NCBI RefSeq assembly: GCF_002105155.1
Contig: NW_019029018.1
Coordinates: forward strand, 328,001-392,000
Direction of reading: 5' to 3'
Origin: Lobosporangium transversale
Taxonomy: Eukaryota; Mortierellomycota; Mortierellomycetes; Mortierellales; Mortierellaceae
DNA: 64,000 nucleotides
Positions within the stretch are counted from its first letter, which is position 1. Every line of letters starts with the position of its first letter. A model generated the notes under the pieces. That model saw only the letters and a program-made list of their open reading frames with translations, searched no databases and was not told the DNA's origin. The translations under genes were made by a program, and so were the position numbers. Below are positions 1-9,630 of this stretch, piece by piece.

Positions 1-541
1 GAAATCATTTGGCATCAAGAATAAAGTGAAGCAAATGCTTGTCTGATCTGACTATCATAAAAAGAGCAAATGCAGAATACACTACTTTTCGAATAAAAGA
101 TGATGTCTTTAGTAATTTTGGGAGCTCCATTTAATTCCATCGCCTTTCCTGATGCTCCTCAAGCTTTTTTTTTTTTTTTTCAAAAAAAATAAAATAAAAA
201 AAAATAAAAATAAATAAAAATAAAAATTAATATACATAAAAGCTAGTTTTATGGTGTCTGGGCAGCATGGACTTCGGTGTAAGCGGATCGAATATAAGAG
301 AAAGTAAATAATTGCCATAAAAATGGAACCATGACCAGCTTGAAATTAAAGAACGTTATTTCAGTAAGGAGCCTAGCTGAAACAGCCATACCTGATAACA
401 AAGTAAATGGTGATGAGAGTTTCATTCGTGCCAGATATAATTAATGTCTACAGTGTATTTGTTAACTGTTTGTCCAAGGGATCTTGTTTTGAGCGACTTC
501 ATATTTTCTATTCCACTACGGCAGTAGTTTTTTCTGTCACA
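1..541. other. AT-rich stretch, no gene seen
   Basis: This stretch holds a poly-T/poly-A-rich segment around 165-235 and no open frame with protein-like composition. It borders the acidic-tail fragment that starts at 542. Confidence 0.5.
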
Positions 542-751
542 TCATTTGGCACTCTTGGGGTTTTTGACCTTCACAGCTTTGATTTTATCCTTAATATATT
601 TGGTGCTATTTTTGGCCTTGGTTACGCTCTTTGAACCGTCATCCGTACCTGAATCGTCAGTATCAGACTCTTAATCACTGGCGCCATCTTCACTTTCAAT
701 TTGGCTCTCCTCATCCGATGAATGGTCATGGTTACTTTCATTATCACTATT
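542..751 (-). pseudogene. C-terminal acidic/lysine-rich protein fragment with one stop
   Basis: Reading the minus strand in one frame gives about 70 residues. First come Asp/Glu/Ser-rich residues with SSDEES and DDSGTDDG motifs, then a lysine-rich end finishing in NPKSAK and a TGA at 542-544. One in-frame TAA interrupts the acidic part. The two-part composition is typical of a disordered nuclear-protein tail, but I do not recognise a family. Upstream on the minus strand there is only AT-rich sequence, so the rest of the gene is missing or beyond recognition. This may be a decayed host gene or transposon tail. Confidence 0.4.
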
Positions 752-917
752 CGTGAAAGAGATGATTATTTTTTATGATTTATTTTTTTTAAGGAATTAA
801 AAAAAAAAATAAAAGAAAAAAGAAAGAAAAAAAATTTATTTTGCTATACAGTAAATAATTCTTTTTTTTTTCCTCATTTCCAAGTAGTGCCTACCACAAA
901 AAAAGAATGCATACTTC

Positions 918-2065
918 CTAATCGGAGCATTTTACTCGCACGAAATTCCGAATTTGCTCAGAGGTATCACAGTCTTCACCTTGATAATTACACCCTAGAT
1001 GGTCTTCCACATAAAGTGTGAACTTGTCCGACCAATGATGCGACATCCAACGGCCATCCTCTACTGTCATCTTTTGATTGACACGGTGGGTGGCGAGTGT
1101 TTCCAATTGGTTTAATGATTCCAACTTTTCAAGTCCTGCTTCGAGTGAGAACCATACTCCGTCGGTCTGATTAACGTATCGGAAAGTAGATCCATGATAT
1201 TGAGGAGGATACGAAAGGTCCAAAGTTTCTAATTTCACCAGAGCCGAGAGTTGCTCAAACACTTTTAGATGCATTGATCGCATAACGCTGTAGCATTCGT
1301 CGCTCTTGTCTACAATGTCCATGATTGTTGGCAATCCAGTGATGTTTGCTTTAAAAGCCTGCAGTCTTTCACAAACCCATGGTTTCCCGTTATCAAGACC
1401 ATCAACAATATCAGAGGCTGTTATGGCATCAAAACTGAACGAAAGCAAGCATTCCATATTGATACATTCTTAAAATGATCATTAACTTCATCACCATCCA
1501 TCGCAGCCCAGTAAGTCAAGCTAAGCCGTGTCAGGGTTAAAGGTAGTGATGCCAGAAATTTCGCCATCTTTAGATCCATTTCCTCAAAGTAAGGTCGAGC
1601 TCTGTAAGGTGATTAAGTTGAGCCATTGTATCGATCAAGCCGGTCCACAAACTGTGCTTGTTCCCAGGCATTCTGCAAAAGGTTACAGATTGAAGTTTGG
1701 TGTTTTGCACAAAAAAGTTGATAAGCGCTTGAGCATGACTTTGCCAATGGTCTAGATGGTAACTGTCCCCTGTGAACTCTTCTACATTATTACAAAGCTT
1801 GAGAATTGTTGATCCTGGCGCCTTCAACAAGCGAGTGTTCGTTACGGTGGTTTTTTTGATCATTTTGGAGTATTTCCTCAATATTGGTGCAGTTAATCGA
1901 AGTTTTCTTTCAAGATTAATTTCTTTCCACAAGAAATGGATAAATACTCTGTGCCATTCCTTGCAAACGAGAATAGAGCGTCGTTAGTCCCATCGCTTTA
2001 GATAGTCCCCAATCGAATAGAAGATATTGGGTAATAGCAATGGGTTCTGAAAAGTTAAAGTTGAT
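918..2065 (-). pseudogene. F-box/LRR-like protein, frameshifted
   Basis: Three minus-strand frames join into one recognisable protein. Near 1980-1930 there is an F-box-like stretch (ILVCKEWHRVF, HFLWKEINLE). The middle frame (1932-1570) has leucine-patterned segments such as NHLTELDLTLR. The last frame (1457-918) has LVKLETLDLSYP and LEKLESLNQLETLA and ends in a plain stop. The middle-to-last link (LPLTLTRLSLTYWAAMDGDE) is read in a third frame, so at least two frameshifts separate the parts. A stop also lies just before the F-box motif. F-box proteins usually act as substrate adaptors of SCF ubiquitin ligases, but this copy cannot encode a complete one. It resembles the F-box/LRR genes at 52.8-56.2 kb in style, not in close sequence. 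Confidence 0.6.
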
Positions 2066-2090
2066 GAGTTCATCCTTAATGGAGAAAATG

Positions 2091-2091
2091 G

Positions 2092-2124
<33 letters not shown>

Positions 2125-2590
2125 TGGGGGTCCTCTATTATAATTAATTCAGCAATCAATCAGCTGGAACGAATAGTAATGATAAATTGATTCATTTGCA
2201 TTAACTTACGGGAGGGTGATGATGGATGACTAATGGGAGACAAGAGTGTGTACGATTATGCTCAAGCTAATATGATTGTAGGCACTAAATTGTAATAATG
2301 AAAAGAAAAAAAAAAAAAAAATAGACGCGTCGCTATTGCAATCATTGAATTTTGCCATGAGAATCAAAAAAGATCCCTGACCTGCCGATGGAACCTGAAC
2401 GATGATGTAGAAATTTTTTTTCTTTTACGATGTAGAAAGGTACAGTGTCAAAGACCTCAGAGACGTCGGCGGTTCTTTATGCTGTTGTTATTACAGTGAA
2501 ATTATACGAGAGATGGACGCTCATTGGGAGAGTCAGTAAAATTGGCTCTGACTCTAATAAAGTGACCTTTGTCAGTTGTCCTGCGAGATG
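2091..2590. other. Intergenic, poly-A tracts
   Basis: This stretch holds poly-A runs at about 2093-2119 and 2307-2321 and no supportable gene. It lies between the F-box pseudogene and the membrane-protein gene and may contain the promoter of the latter. Confidence 0.5.
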
Positions 2591-2916
2591 AGCAGTGTTC
2601 ATTCATTCGCCCAATCTGCCTATACGTTCCAAAAACAAAAAAACTCCTGAACGAGGGCTCTGTTGTCCTTTACTTTCACTACCGCAGACTAAGTTTTCTT
2701 CTCTGTTGCAGATACGCCCCGATCTCCGGTTAAGTGAAATCCAAAACATGCATAAGAACCGACAAACTTTATTACAACAAACCTTGTTAAAAATGCGGCG
2801 TGTAATGAGGAGATCCATTTTATCCACTGCTTCTTTCTTCTTTGCCATCTTTTTTTTGCTTCTCTTCCCCTCTTGCACCCCTTCTCTCATTCCCTCCTTT
2901 TAATATTGCTATTCCC

Positions 2917-3916
2917 ATGTCTGATATCGATTTCCCCCTCTGCGTTGCCTCCAACAGCAACACCATTTACCTCGCTGCCTATACACCAAAAAACTTTGAT
3001 AACACTGGCAGACCCTCGATCCTTGCTCTATATTCGAGTCAGCAATACCCAACTTCATTGTCTTCGATCCAATGGAAAACCGAAGCTGCCTCATACTTCA
3101 ACCACTGGATGTTCTCACAGGACCTGCCAGCAGACGGCGAGGGTTACTGGTGTGCTGTGGACGACACCGGAACGTTTGTCATTTTCTCTGGCACCAAAGA
3201 GAAGACACATAACCCCGCTTCTACCCCACCTCCGCAAGGAGCCATCTTAGGCCTGATGTATGACAAACCTTCTAAACCCACCAACCCTCGTTCCGGAGGG
3301 CTTGCTGTTCCGGCATACACCACTGTATCGCCAAAAGGTACTTACCCTTGCGTTGAGCTTGGGTCGTGCAATGCTCACTTGTATGCTATGCCAAGCACGG
3401 CACCAGGAGTGCCTTCAAACTTTGGCTTTGTTACGTACAATTCAACGTCTGGATTCTCATTTGAGATGCTTGATCGAACAAGCAACAACTTTACCGGTCA
3501 AGTTGCCTCAGGCATCCCTCCTGTAAAGACTACAGTTAACAGTTACTATCGACGGAGTGGTACAAATATGTATATGTGTATTCGAATTTATATTGCCTTA
3601 CTGACTCGCCTCTTGGTGGTGCCTTGCAAATGTCTCTCCCCCGTTAGGTTAGCAATATCTTTTCTTGGGACGCATTTGGATACACCAACAGTCGGCTTGT
3701 GGCGGTGTCAACCTCAAGTAATGAAGCTCGAGTAGCTGATCTGGATGCACGAGGTCTACCATCGGGAAGCACTATCTCCAATAGTTTAGATATAAGTGCA
3801 GCAAATGATTGTGGATCGATTGGCCGTGGCTTTTACACCAATGTTAATGGTCGCTCATACTTTTCCTGCAAGGTATGCCCGGAGCTGGATCATTTGGCTA
3901 TTGATAACCGGGAGAT

Positions 3917-3950
<34 letters not shown>

Positions 3951-4545
3951 GTCTTGCTAATCTTTTCGTTTACCTTTTCAATTTACAATTTTTTAGTCAC
4001 AATCTAAACCAGCTTTGCGGCACATTTTTTCAACGGACGGCCGTACTATCACCAAGGTGATCGAGGTCGCGGAACTGACAAACACTACACTCCGGGGTAT
4101 TGTTCCGGTCCCGGCACCAAACGGTGGTGCACCCAACTGGGCACTTGCCTACAGTGATGACAAGGGCGGACTCTACAGCATACAATTGTCGGAATTAGGA
4201 GACGGAAGCGAATTGGGGGTCCGAAAGGCAGCAGCGAATAATCGTGCTGGTATTATTGGTGGCGTTGTTGGAGCTGTGGTTGTCGTGCTTGGCATTGTCG
4301 GCTTTTTATTCTGGCGTCGCAGACGACAGCAGGCATCAAACAAAACTCAAACTCAAGAGGTGCCCCAGCCTTTTGCAACGGCTGGCAGTAAACCTGATGC
4401 ATGGGTTGTAGGAAACAGTGCCCCACTTCCAGCCCTTCCGCAAGGCACCCAAGCCCCGATTCAGCAACTCCAGTATCAGCCTCAGGCATATACCCAGGCC
4501 TACCCTCAGGCCTACCCTCAGGCCTACCCACAGCAGCAGCAATAG
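2917..4545 (+). CDS. Single-pass membrane protein, three exons
   Basis: The proposed exons are 2917-3569, 3653-3872 and 3997-4545, with every junction in frame (1422 nt, 473 aa). Intron 1 starts GTATAT and ends TTAG, with CTGAC as a possible branch site. Intron 2 starts GTATGC, contains about 31 consecutive A and ends TTTTAG. The product has a large Ser/Thr/Gly/Asn-rich ectodomain, one hydrophobic helix (GIIGGVVGAVVVVLGIVGF), then RRRR and a Pro/Gln cytoplasmic tail with repeated QAYP. This is the layout of a plasma-membrane sensor or receptor-like protein; the ligand is unknown. The N-terminus is uncertain: the same frame opens at 2842, and a better signal-peptide-like stretch sits just upstream in another frame across a T tract. 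That suggests either a missed short exon or a one-base length difference. Confidence 0.75.
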
Positions 4546-4719
4546 AGTCCTCGTCAGGAAGCCAGGGACACATATATTTGTCGCGTCTTTAAATTGGATA
4601 GAATGCTTTTTTTTTTTGGACACAAAAATTAAAAAAAAAAAAAAAAAAAAAGTTTCTTGGTAAAATTGAGTTTTTGAAAAAATTAATTCAAATCGAGTAT
4701 CTTAAAATACATGTGTTCT

Positions 4720-5034
4720 TGACTTTCTGGCGAGGACTCTATCCTCAGCCAGGTCTCCACTTTGCGTAGATACAGTATACCAGACTTACCCACAACCGCA
4801 AATGTACCTGAAAGAGCCGTGGTCGTATCCTAATTCTTTATTCAGTGTTCAACCAATCCTACCAGCAGTTTCGCCCCAGCCATTTAGTCCCCCTGCACAA
4901 TTCTACCACCACCAACATCTTTTGCCACTAATAACAGCATCCACAACACTCACAATAACTACAGGCTCAGCCAACGCCAAAAATACCAGCTCTGCTGGGC
5001 AGTTCCAGCAAGAGCTTCCATTGGATACTCCATG
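4720..5034 (+). pseudogene. Pro/Gln/His-rich coding remnant
   Basis: One frame stays open from about 4730 to a TGA at 5032-5034. It encodes a Pro/Gln/Tyr-rich piece (TYPQPQMYLKEPWSYP, then FYHHQHLL and a Thr-rich run). The first Met is at 4802. The composition resembles the cytoplasmic tail of the neighbouring membrane protein, so it may be the leftover 3' end of a tandem duplicate. It could also be chance low complexity. Confidence 0.25.
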
Positions 5035-5221
5035 ACTCGTATAGTCATTATACTATAAAAAAGTTTAAAGATATACACCGAATTAAAGAGCAGCCTCATA
5101 TGCTGATGCAATTGCAAATTTACTGTGTAATTAAGGTATATAGACGTGTCTTGATAGCTGCTCTGCGCAGAAAAGTACTATCCTAAGCACAAGAAAACAA
5201 ATCTCTAGGCAGTGGATACAG

Positions 5222-5600
5222 ATCTATCGTATTGCTTTTGGTATCAAGTGTCTAGTATGGCATACTAGAACTGCGTACCAAAATAACGAAAACTGGAAAC
5301 TACACATTGAATAGATGAAGCCTTTTCTTATTTTTTCCACAAACAACCAAGTATGCATGAACTGATACTAACACATTCCTATAAATGACATACCTTCTGT
5401 GTATTGCAAGGAAGACATGTTGGCTAACACCAATATGTAGTATCGTCTTAGACCTGCTTTTCAAATACGACAATAAAATATCGAACTTCATTTTGCATGG
5501 GATTTGTAAGGGCCATATTTTAGTGTTAGTATCACTTGTATCTTTATTTATGTTTATGAATGTCTAGTACGACTTGCAGCTCTCAAAGGAAAAAAAAAAA
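5222..5600 (+). repeat. Dispersed repeat, copy A (interrupted)
   Basis: Two blocks here match 37005-37190 at high identity. One block (about 5235-5285) contains TATCAAGTGTCTAGTATGGC and the other (about 5490-5590) contains GTGTTAGTATCACTTG. In copy A the blocks are separated by about 200 nt; in the other copy they lie close together, so copy A carries an insertion or copy B a deletion. No coding potential is visible. This may be a non-autonomous mobile element or an LTR-like remnant. Confidence 0.55.
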
Positions 5601-5632
5601 ATGGTGAAGGTGAAACCGGTACTAACATACAT

Positions 5633-6140
5633 TTACGAGACCCCTCTCTGCAATACTCTCGGTGCCTGAGCGCCCCATATGTGTACTTCATGCAGTTCCA
5701 CAAAGCTTAATACCTTTCTTGTTAGTTTTGCCCCGAGGTATGCAAAAGGTAAGCGCGAGCGCTGGTTGAGATCCAACCGCCCAATGAGAAGACATAATAC
5801 TAAACACGTCAGATAAATTAAGGTTACGAGTATCTTCACCTCGTAACAACATATGGTGGCGTACCAAGAGGCAAAGATGCTCATGCATATATTGAAATCT
5901 ACCTTCCGCAAGATACGGACGCTTCACTTTTAGGCTCATACCCCAAGTATGAAGTATCATCCGGATGAACTGCTTTTCGTCATAGAGATCACGCATAGAA
6001 CAGGTACCAGTGCGTGTTGACCCGCGAAACGTGGTGTCATACACCAAGTCCAGCTCGTATTCATCGATGGACTCCCTCAGCTTAATATCGTTGCGAGAAT
6101 GAGGTGCCAGGTTTGGCCAATCCACCACCGTACCGGCCAC
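5633..6140 (-). pseudogene. Crypton-type tyrosine recombinase fragment (Ndc10-like)
   Basis: The 150-aa frame from 6140 contains LVRHHMLLRGEDTRNL, SDVF, QPALALTFCIPRGKTNKKG. I recognise this pattern from the core of Crypton transposon recombinases and the related Ndc10/CBF3 DNA-binding domain, where an arginine in the LRGED-like helix and the GKTN strand precede the catalytic His/Arg region. After the frame stops at 5688, another frame reads GALRHRE, a plausible continuation across a frameshift. The C-terminal catalytic tyrosine part is absent, cut off where the dispersed repeat begins. It is a dead fragment. The assignment is from remembered family patterns. Confidence 0.6.
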
Positions 6141-6438
6141 TGTACCTTGGGAACAAACCCTCTTGTAAGAAGCGTGTCTCTCGATGACATAAAGGACGTC
6201 TGCAGAAAAGGCCCTTTTTTTGCCCTCACAGATCTTCCTCTTTTTTCATTTTCATTTCCGGCTCCTCTAGTCTTCCTTGCATATACAGTTCTTCCTTCTT
6301 TCCTTGATTCACTCAAAGTTTGAAAAGGGCGCCACTTGCGTCTGTGTTGCTGTCATTTCCGTTGCTACAAGGTTAAGGGGCAGTATTGCCAGAAGGTGAA
6401 GATCTACCAAGTCAGAAGGCCTCAAGCGAGATCGAATA
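6141..6438. other. Spacer without recognisable gene
   Basis: This stretch separates the minus-strand recombinase fragment from the plus-strand helicase fragment. Open frames here are short and show no protein-like pattern. Confidence 0.4.
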
Positions 6439-6639
6439 GTGGAATTCAGGAGAAACAAAATACAAGCTCTACTGTCGACTGAGGTCGCTGATGTAGGCTG
6501 CGACGTAACCGACGTCCTGAGGAGGTTGTACAATATGTGTTCCTTAACAATATCTCCATTCATACAACGCCTTGGCCGAGCTGCACGCCGCCCTGATTTT
6601 CAAGGGACTGGCGTTTTAATTGTTTCACCACTACATTGA
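6439..6639 (+). pseudogene. RecQ-like helicase C-terminal fragment
   Basis: The 66-aa frame reads LLSTEVADVGCDVTDV and then FIQRLGRAARRPDFQGTG. The QRLGRAAR core is the SF2 helicase motif VI, with its arginine fingers, and the preceding segment corresponds to motif V. It closely parallels the larger RecQ-like relic on the opposite strand at 9631-11200 (LVQRFGRAARDSS). No other helicase motifs are nearby, so it is a small orphan fragment. Confidence 0.6.
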
Positions 6640-6739
6640 AAAAAGTAATGCAAGGCCGATGATGATATCCTTGGATACATCCACACCAGATATCGCCACA
6701 GGTTATTTCTTAATGATTTTTTCGATAACGAAAAAACTC

Positions 6740-6898
6740 AATGCTGAGGAAATGTACTTGGAGAACATTTTCGAAGAAGGCGATCCAGCACCCCGTCAGG
6801 AAGAAATAGAGAAGAGTACCCATAATTTCAGAGAGGATTTGAAGAAAATCACTTTGAAAATCAATTATGCAAAGGGATTATTACCTTTGCAAAATTAA
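6740..6898 (+). pseudogene. PIF/Harbinger transposase C-terminal tail, copy 1
   Basis: The last 49 residues (EMYLENIFEEGDPAP to KGLLPLQN, stop at 6896-6898) match the C-terminus of the frame at 50081-50308. There they follow a typical Harbinger DDE motif (CCVLHNML). In this copy everything 5' of the shared tail is different sequence, so the transposase is missing. It faces the partner gene on the minus strand tail to tail, 22 nt apart. Confidence 0.65.
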
Positions 6899-8763
6899 AG
6901 ATCAAATTAAAGATGACAAATTAATGAAGCAAATTTATTAATGACTGAATCTGCACGATGGACATGCCTTTTTCAATCCCTGCCTGCATCAACTGCATAG
7001 TCTGTAATTTGATCTCTTTCTCCATCCTTTGTTTTTCAAGCTGATCCTGTTTCTCCATCTTTTGCTTCTCTCGCTCATCCTCTTTCTCCATCCTTTGTTT
7101 TTCAAGTTCAAGTTTCTGGATTTGTCTTTCCAATTTTTGTTTCTCGAGCGTCATTTGCTCTCTAATCTTCATTTCCTCCAGCTCCAGCCTCTTCAATTCT
7201 AGATTTTCTTTGGCTTTAGATGAAAAATATTAGAATACATATCAATTGTATACGTTGATTATAAAAAATAAAATTGCCTCAACTGATTGTTTAGGCCTTA
7301 CCACTAAGTTTTCTGTTGTTGAGAAGCTCAAAAGCTGAGTGGAATGATTTCCTTGGCATCTTCGAAGAACCACTCGGATTTAGTGATGGTCCTTTTCTGC
7401 GTTCTTCTATTCCTTGGGACCACTTCCTGGAGATCGGAGACTGCAATGATTCAATACCGGGCAATTTCCGCTTCCGTTTACTATGCAGCACAGGCGATGA
7501 GGTGGAAGAGATGGAAAGGTCACTTATGTCGTCTATATCAGAATCCTTGTTGTTGTCATCATTGAGGTCAATGCCCTCTCCTTTTGTTCCCAAGTCAGAA
7601 TCAATGCCAGTACTAGAGTTATCATAAAGGCTATCATCAAAGGTGGTATGAACTAGGGTGGTATCTCCAAGAAACTGGCCATCCTCAGTCGCTTCTTGAT
7701 TTCCAATCGGTTTGTTGAAACCTACAGCCTCCTCCTCCTCCTTCCCCTCTTCCTCTTCGACGATCAATCGATGACGTGAAACCTTTTCGATGGCTTCCCT
7801 GCCACTTCCTGAACCATTTTGCAATCCGGTGGTTAATTTGAACAGAGGAGTGATATTTAACCTATGACCAAAGAGAGCATCCATTCTCGCGTAGCAGATG
7901 CACATCTTTTCGAGCTTCTGCTTAGTTGTGTAGATCCCTTTTTTGTGATCCTCGTCAGTCACACCAAATCCTGTCTGGTTTTCCAACTTTTTAGTTTCTG
8001 TAAAAAGCTTAAGATGTCGATGGAAACGCTCGCGCATAGATTTGGTGTTTAGTGAGAGTCTACCTTTGTTTTGCTTCGACACAACTTGTGCCAAAGTTGC
8101 CCAGCCTTGACTGGAGGCCTGTCGAGGCATGCCGAGAACTGTTTGAGCTTCAGAACCAAAAACTGACTTGAAATTTGGGGGACGCTCTAACCATGTCAGA
8201 ATGTTCTCGATATCCTGCTTTGTGAAGCGTTCTTTGGATGCCTTTGCAGTCGAAGTCGACGCTTTGAAAGAGGAATCCGTTGCAGCAAAAACTTGGCCAG
8301 GTTGCTCACCATACTGTGACAAAGTGAGTGACTGCGAGATTTCAGATTGCTTCATGATGTACGAATGTGTGAGTGATTGTAATTGTGTGCGCGATTATGT
8401 GTGTGTGTGATCGTGTGGTTATGTGTATGTGCAATTGTGTGATTGTGTAAGTGAGAAAGGTCAGAAGAGTGAAATGTACCAAGGGACATTCAGGAGTCGC
8501 AATGCGTGTCTATGGCCTATTTGGTGGCTGTCTTTTTGCCTATTTATTTGGCCTATTTATTTGGCCAATGTTCCAAATTTCTTTGATCAGTTAAATTGGT
8601 TAAATTGGCTAATTTTTTTTGTGTACAACAAGTAAATCACAATCTTGTGTCCATGGGCGCTGATATGAATCTACTCAAAGGTTCACTTCTATTCGCGAGG
8701 ACAAAATTTCTATTGGCTTCACGGATCCATCCCTAGACATGCTTGCGTCAATTTTGAGAATAC
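6750..8763. repeat. 2.0-kb duplication, copy 1 (Harbinger-derived)
   Basis: This block is nearly identical to 50160-52173, at a constant offset of 43410. By eye I find only about five substitutions (for example in the GGCGATCC/GGTGATCC and CTAGACATG/CTAGGCATT stretches), so the duplication is recent. The left breakpoint falls inside the transposase codons and the right one after GAGAATACA. I do not see clean terminal inverted repeats at these edges, which argues for a segmental copy rather than a simple transposition. Confidence 0.9.
6921..8355 (-). CDS. Harbinger-associated DNA-binding/coiled-coil protein, copy 1
   Basis: The two exons are 8355-7302 and 7213-6921, joined by an 88-nt intron (GTAAGG..AAAG); together they give 448 aa. 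Residues about 40-170 form a helical domain (KQDIENILTWLERPPNF, MRERFHRHLKLF, KMCICYARMDALFGHR). I associate this with the Myb/SANT-like or NAM-associated accessory protein of PIF/Harbinger transposons. The middle is acidic and Ser-rich, followed by a basic KRKRK patch that could be a nuclear signal. Exon 2 encodes a long coiled coil built of repeated EKQRMEKE/LEKQ units. In known two-protein Harbinger elements the partner binds DNA and brings the transposase into the nucleus. The reading frame is intact and identical in both copies, while the transposase is truncated in both. Confidence 0.7.
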
Positions 8764-9311
8764 AATCATTAATATGCTTTGTCAAGGCTTCGTGGCTTTG
8801 AAGTTCTTGACGCCGTACATACCCCTTGACGTTACTGGAGACCATTCGGCCACATTGACATGTGGGGTGTAGAGAGGCAATCGAAGTAAACATGTCCCTT
8901 ACCATTTAAAGTGTCTTTTACATCTTGTGATCTGTGGAAAGGCTGTTATTTATGATGATGACTTTCTGAGTCAGGAAAAGCAGGGATAGGCTTTTCGACC
9001 AAAAAAGCTTGGAAATCCTAGGTGTTAAAGACACCTACACGCACTTCCAAAGCGATAATCTCTCTAGACTGTCGTAAGCTTCTGGTTCATAATGCATAAA
9101 CTTGAGAGTGTAATCCGCTTGTTGGAGAGCATCTCTGGAAACGGCTGAAAACGACACACGGGGTTGATGAAGACTAGCGATAGTAAGACTAGGGTCTTCA
9201 TTAAGCTATTATGTCATCGATGTTGATGAATATCCATGGCGTGCCAAACCGATAGATACCTGTAGGTTTGTATCAAGAGTACAGCAGTTTGCTAATTAAG
9301 GTTGTCCACTC
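8764..9311. other. Spacer with weak minus-strand frame
   Basis: A 76-aa minus-strand frame (8905-8675) has CQCG and a leucine-rich helix, but it runs across the right edge of the duplicated block and is absent from the other copy. I do not support it as a gene. Nothing else is seen. Confidence 0.35.
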
Positions 9312-9485
9312 TATCGCGAAGGTATTGTAAAGTTACGCGACGGAGGACGGATTGAAGCATTTAAAACCAGACAAATGGACTTCGATCAATCCTTTGATGA
9401 CAGTCAGGCCATTTTAGACCCTGAAAGCATGCAATTGGATATTGACGATTATATTGAATTTGAGCTAGAAGGTGTAGACATCTAA
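9312..9485 (+). pseudogene. C-terminal acidic coding fragment, unknown family
   Basis: A plus-strand frame ending in TAA at 9483-9485 encodes about 57 residues with YREGIVKLRDGGRIEAF, then an Asp-rich end (DFDQSFDDSQ, DIDDYIEFELEG). The composition is protein-like, but nothing upstream is in frame. It lies next to the RecQ-like relic on the other strand. I do not recognise it. Confidence 0.3.
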
Positions 9486-9630
9486 AAACGCGATTTATAC
9501 TCCAATAACTTTTATTTCATGAAATCACTTGGTGTAATGTTTCTAAATTCACCTGCACGTCGCGCCCGAGGCTTGATTCGGACTACCACGGGCCTTATTG
9601 ATGGATCTATTTGATTGTCTTTCACACGAT

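Noticed and set aside
2595-2903. 102-aa ORF with a hydrophobic stretch before the membrane-protein gene
   Set aside because: It ends at 2903 in a different frame from the first exon. It could hold a true signal peptide only if a frame change in the T tract is assumed, so it is mentioned in that gene and not listed separately.
8423-8635. 70-aa plus-strand ORF repeated at 51833
   Set aside because: It lies in the shared GT-rich upstream region of the duplicated accessory gene, with no protein features; its repetition only reflects the duplication.
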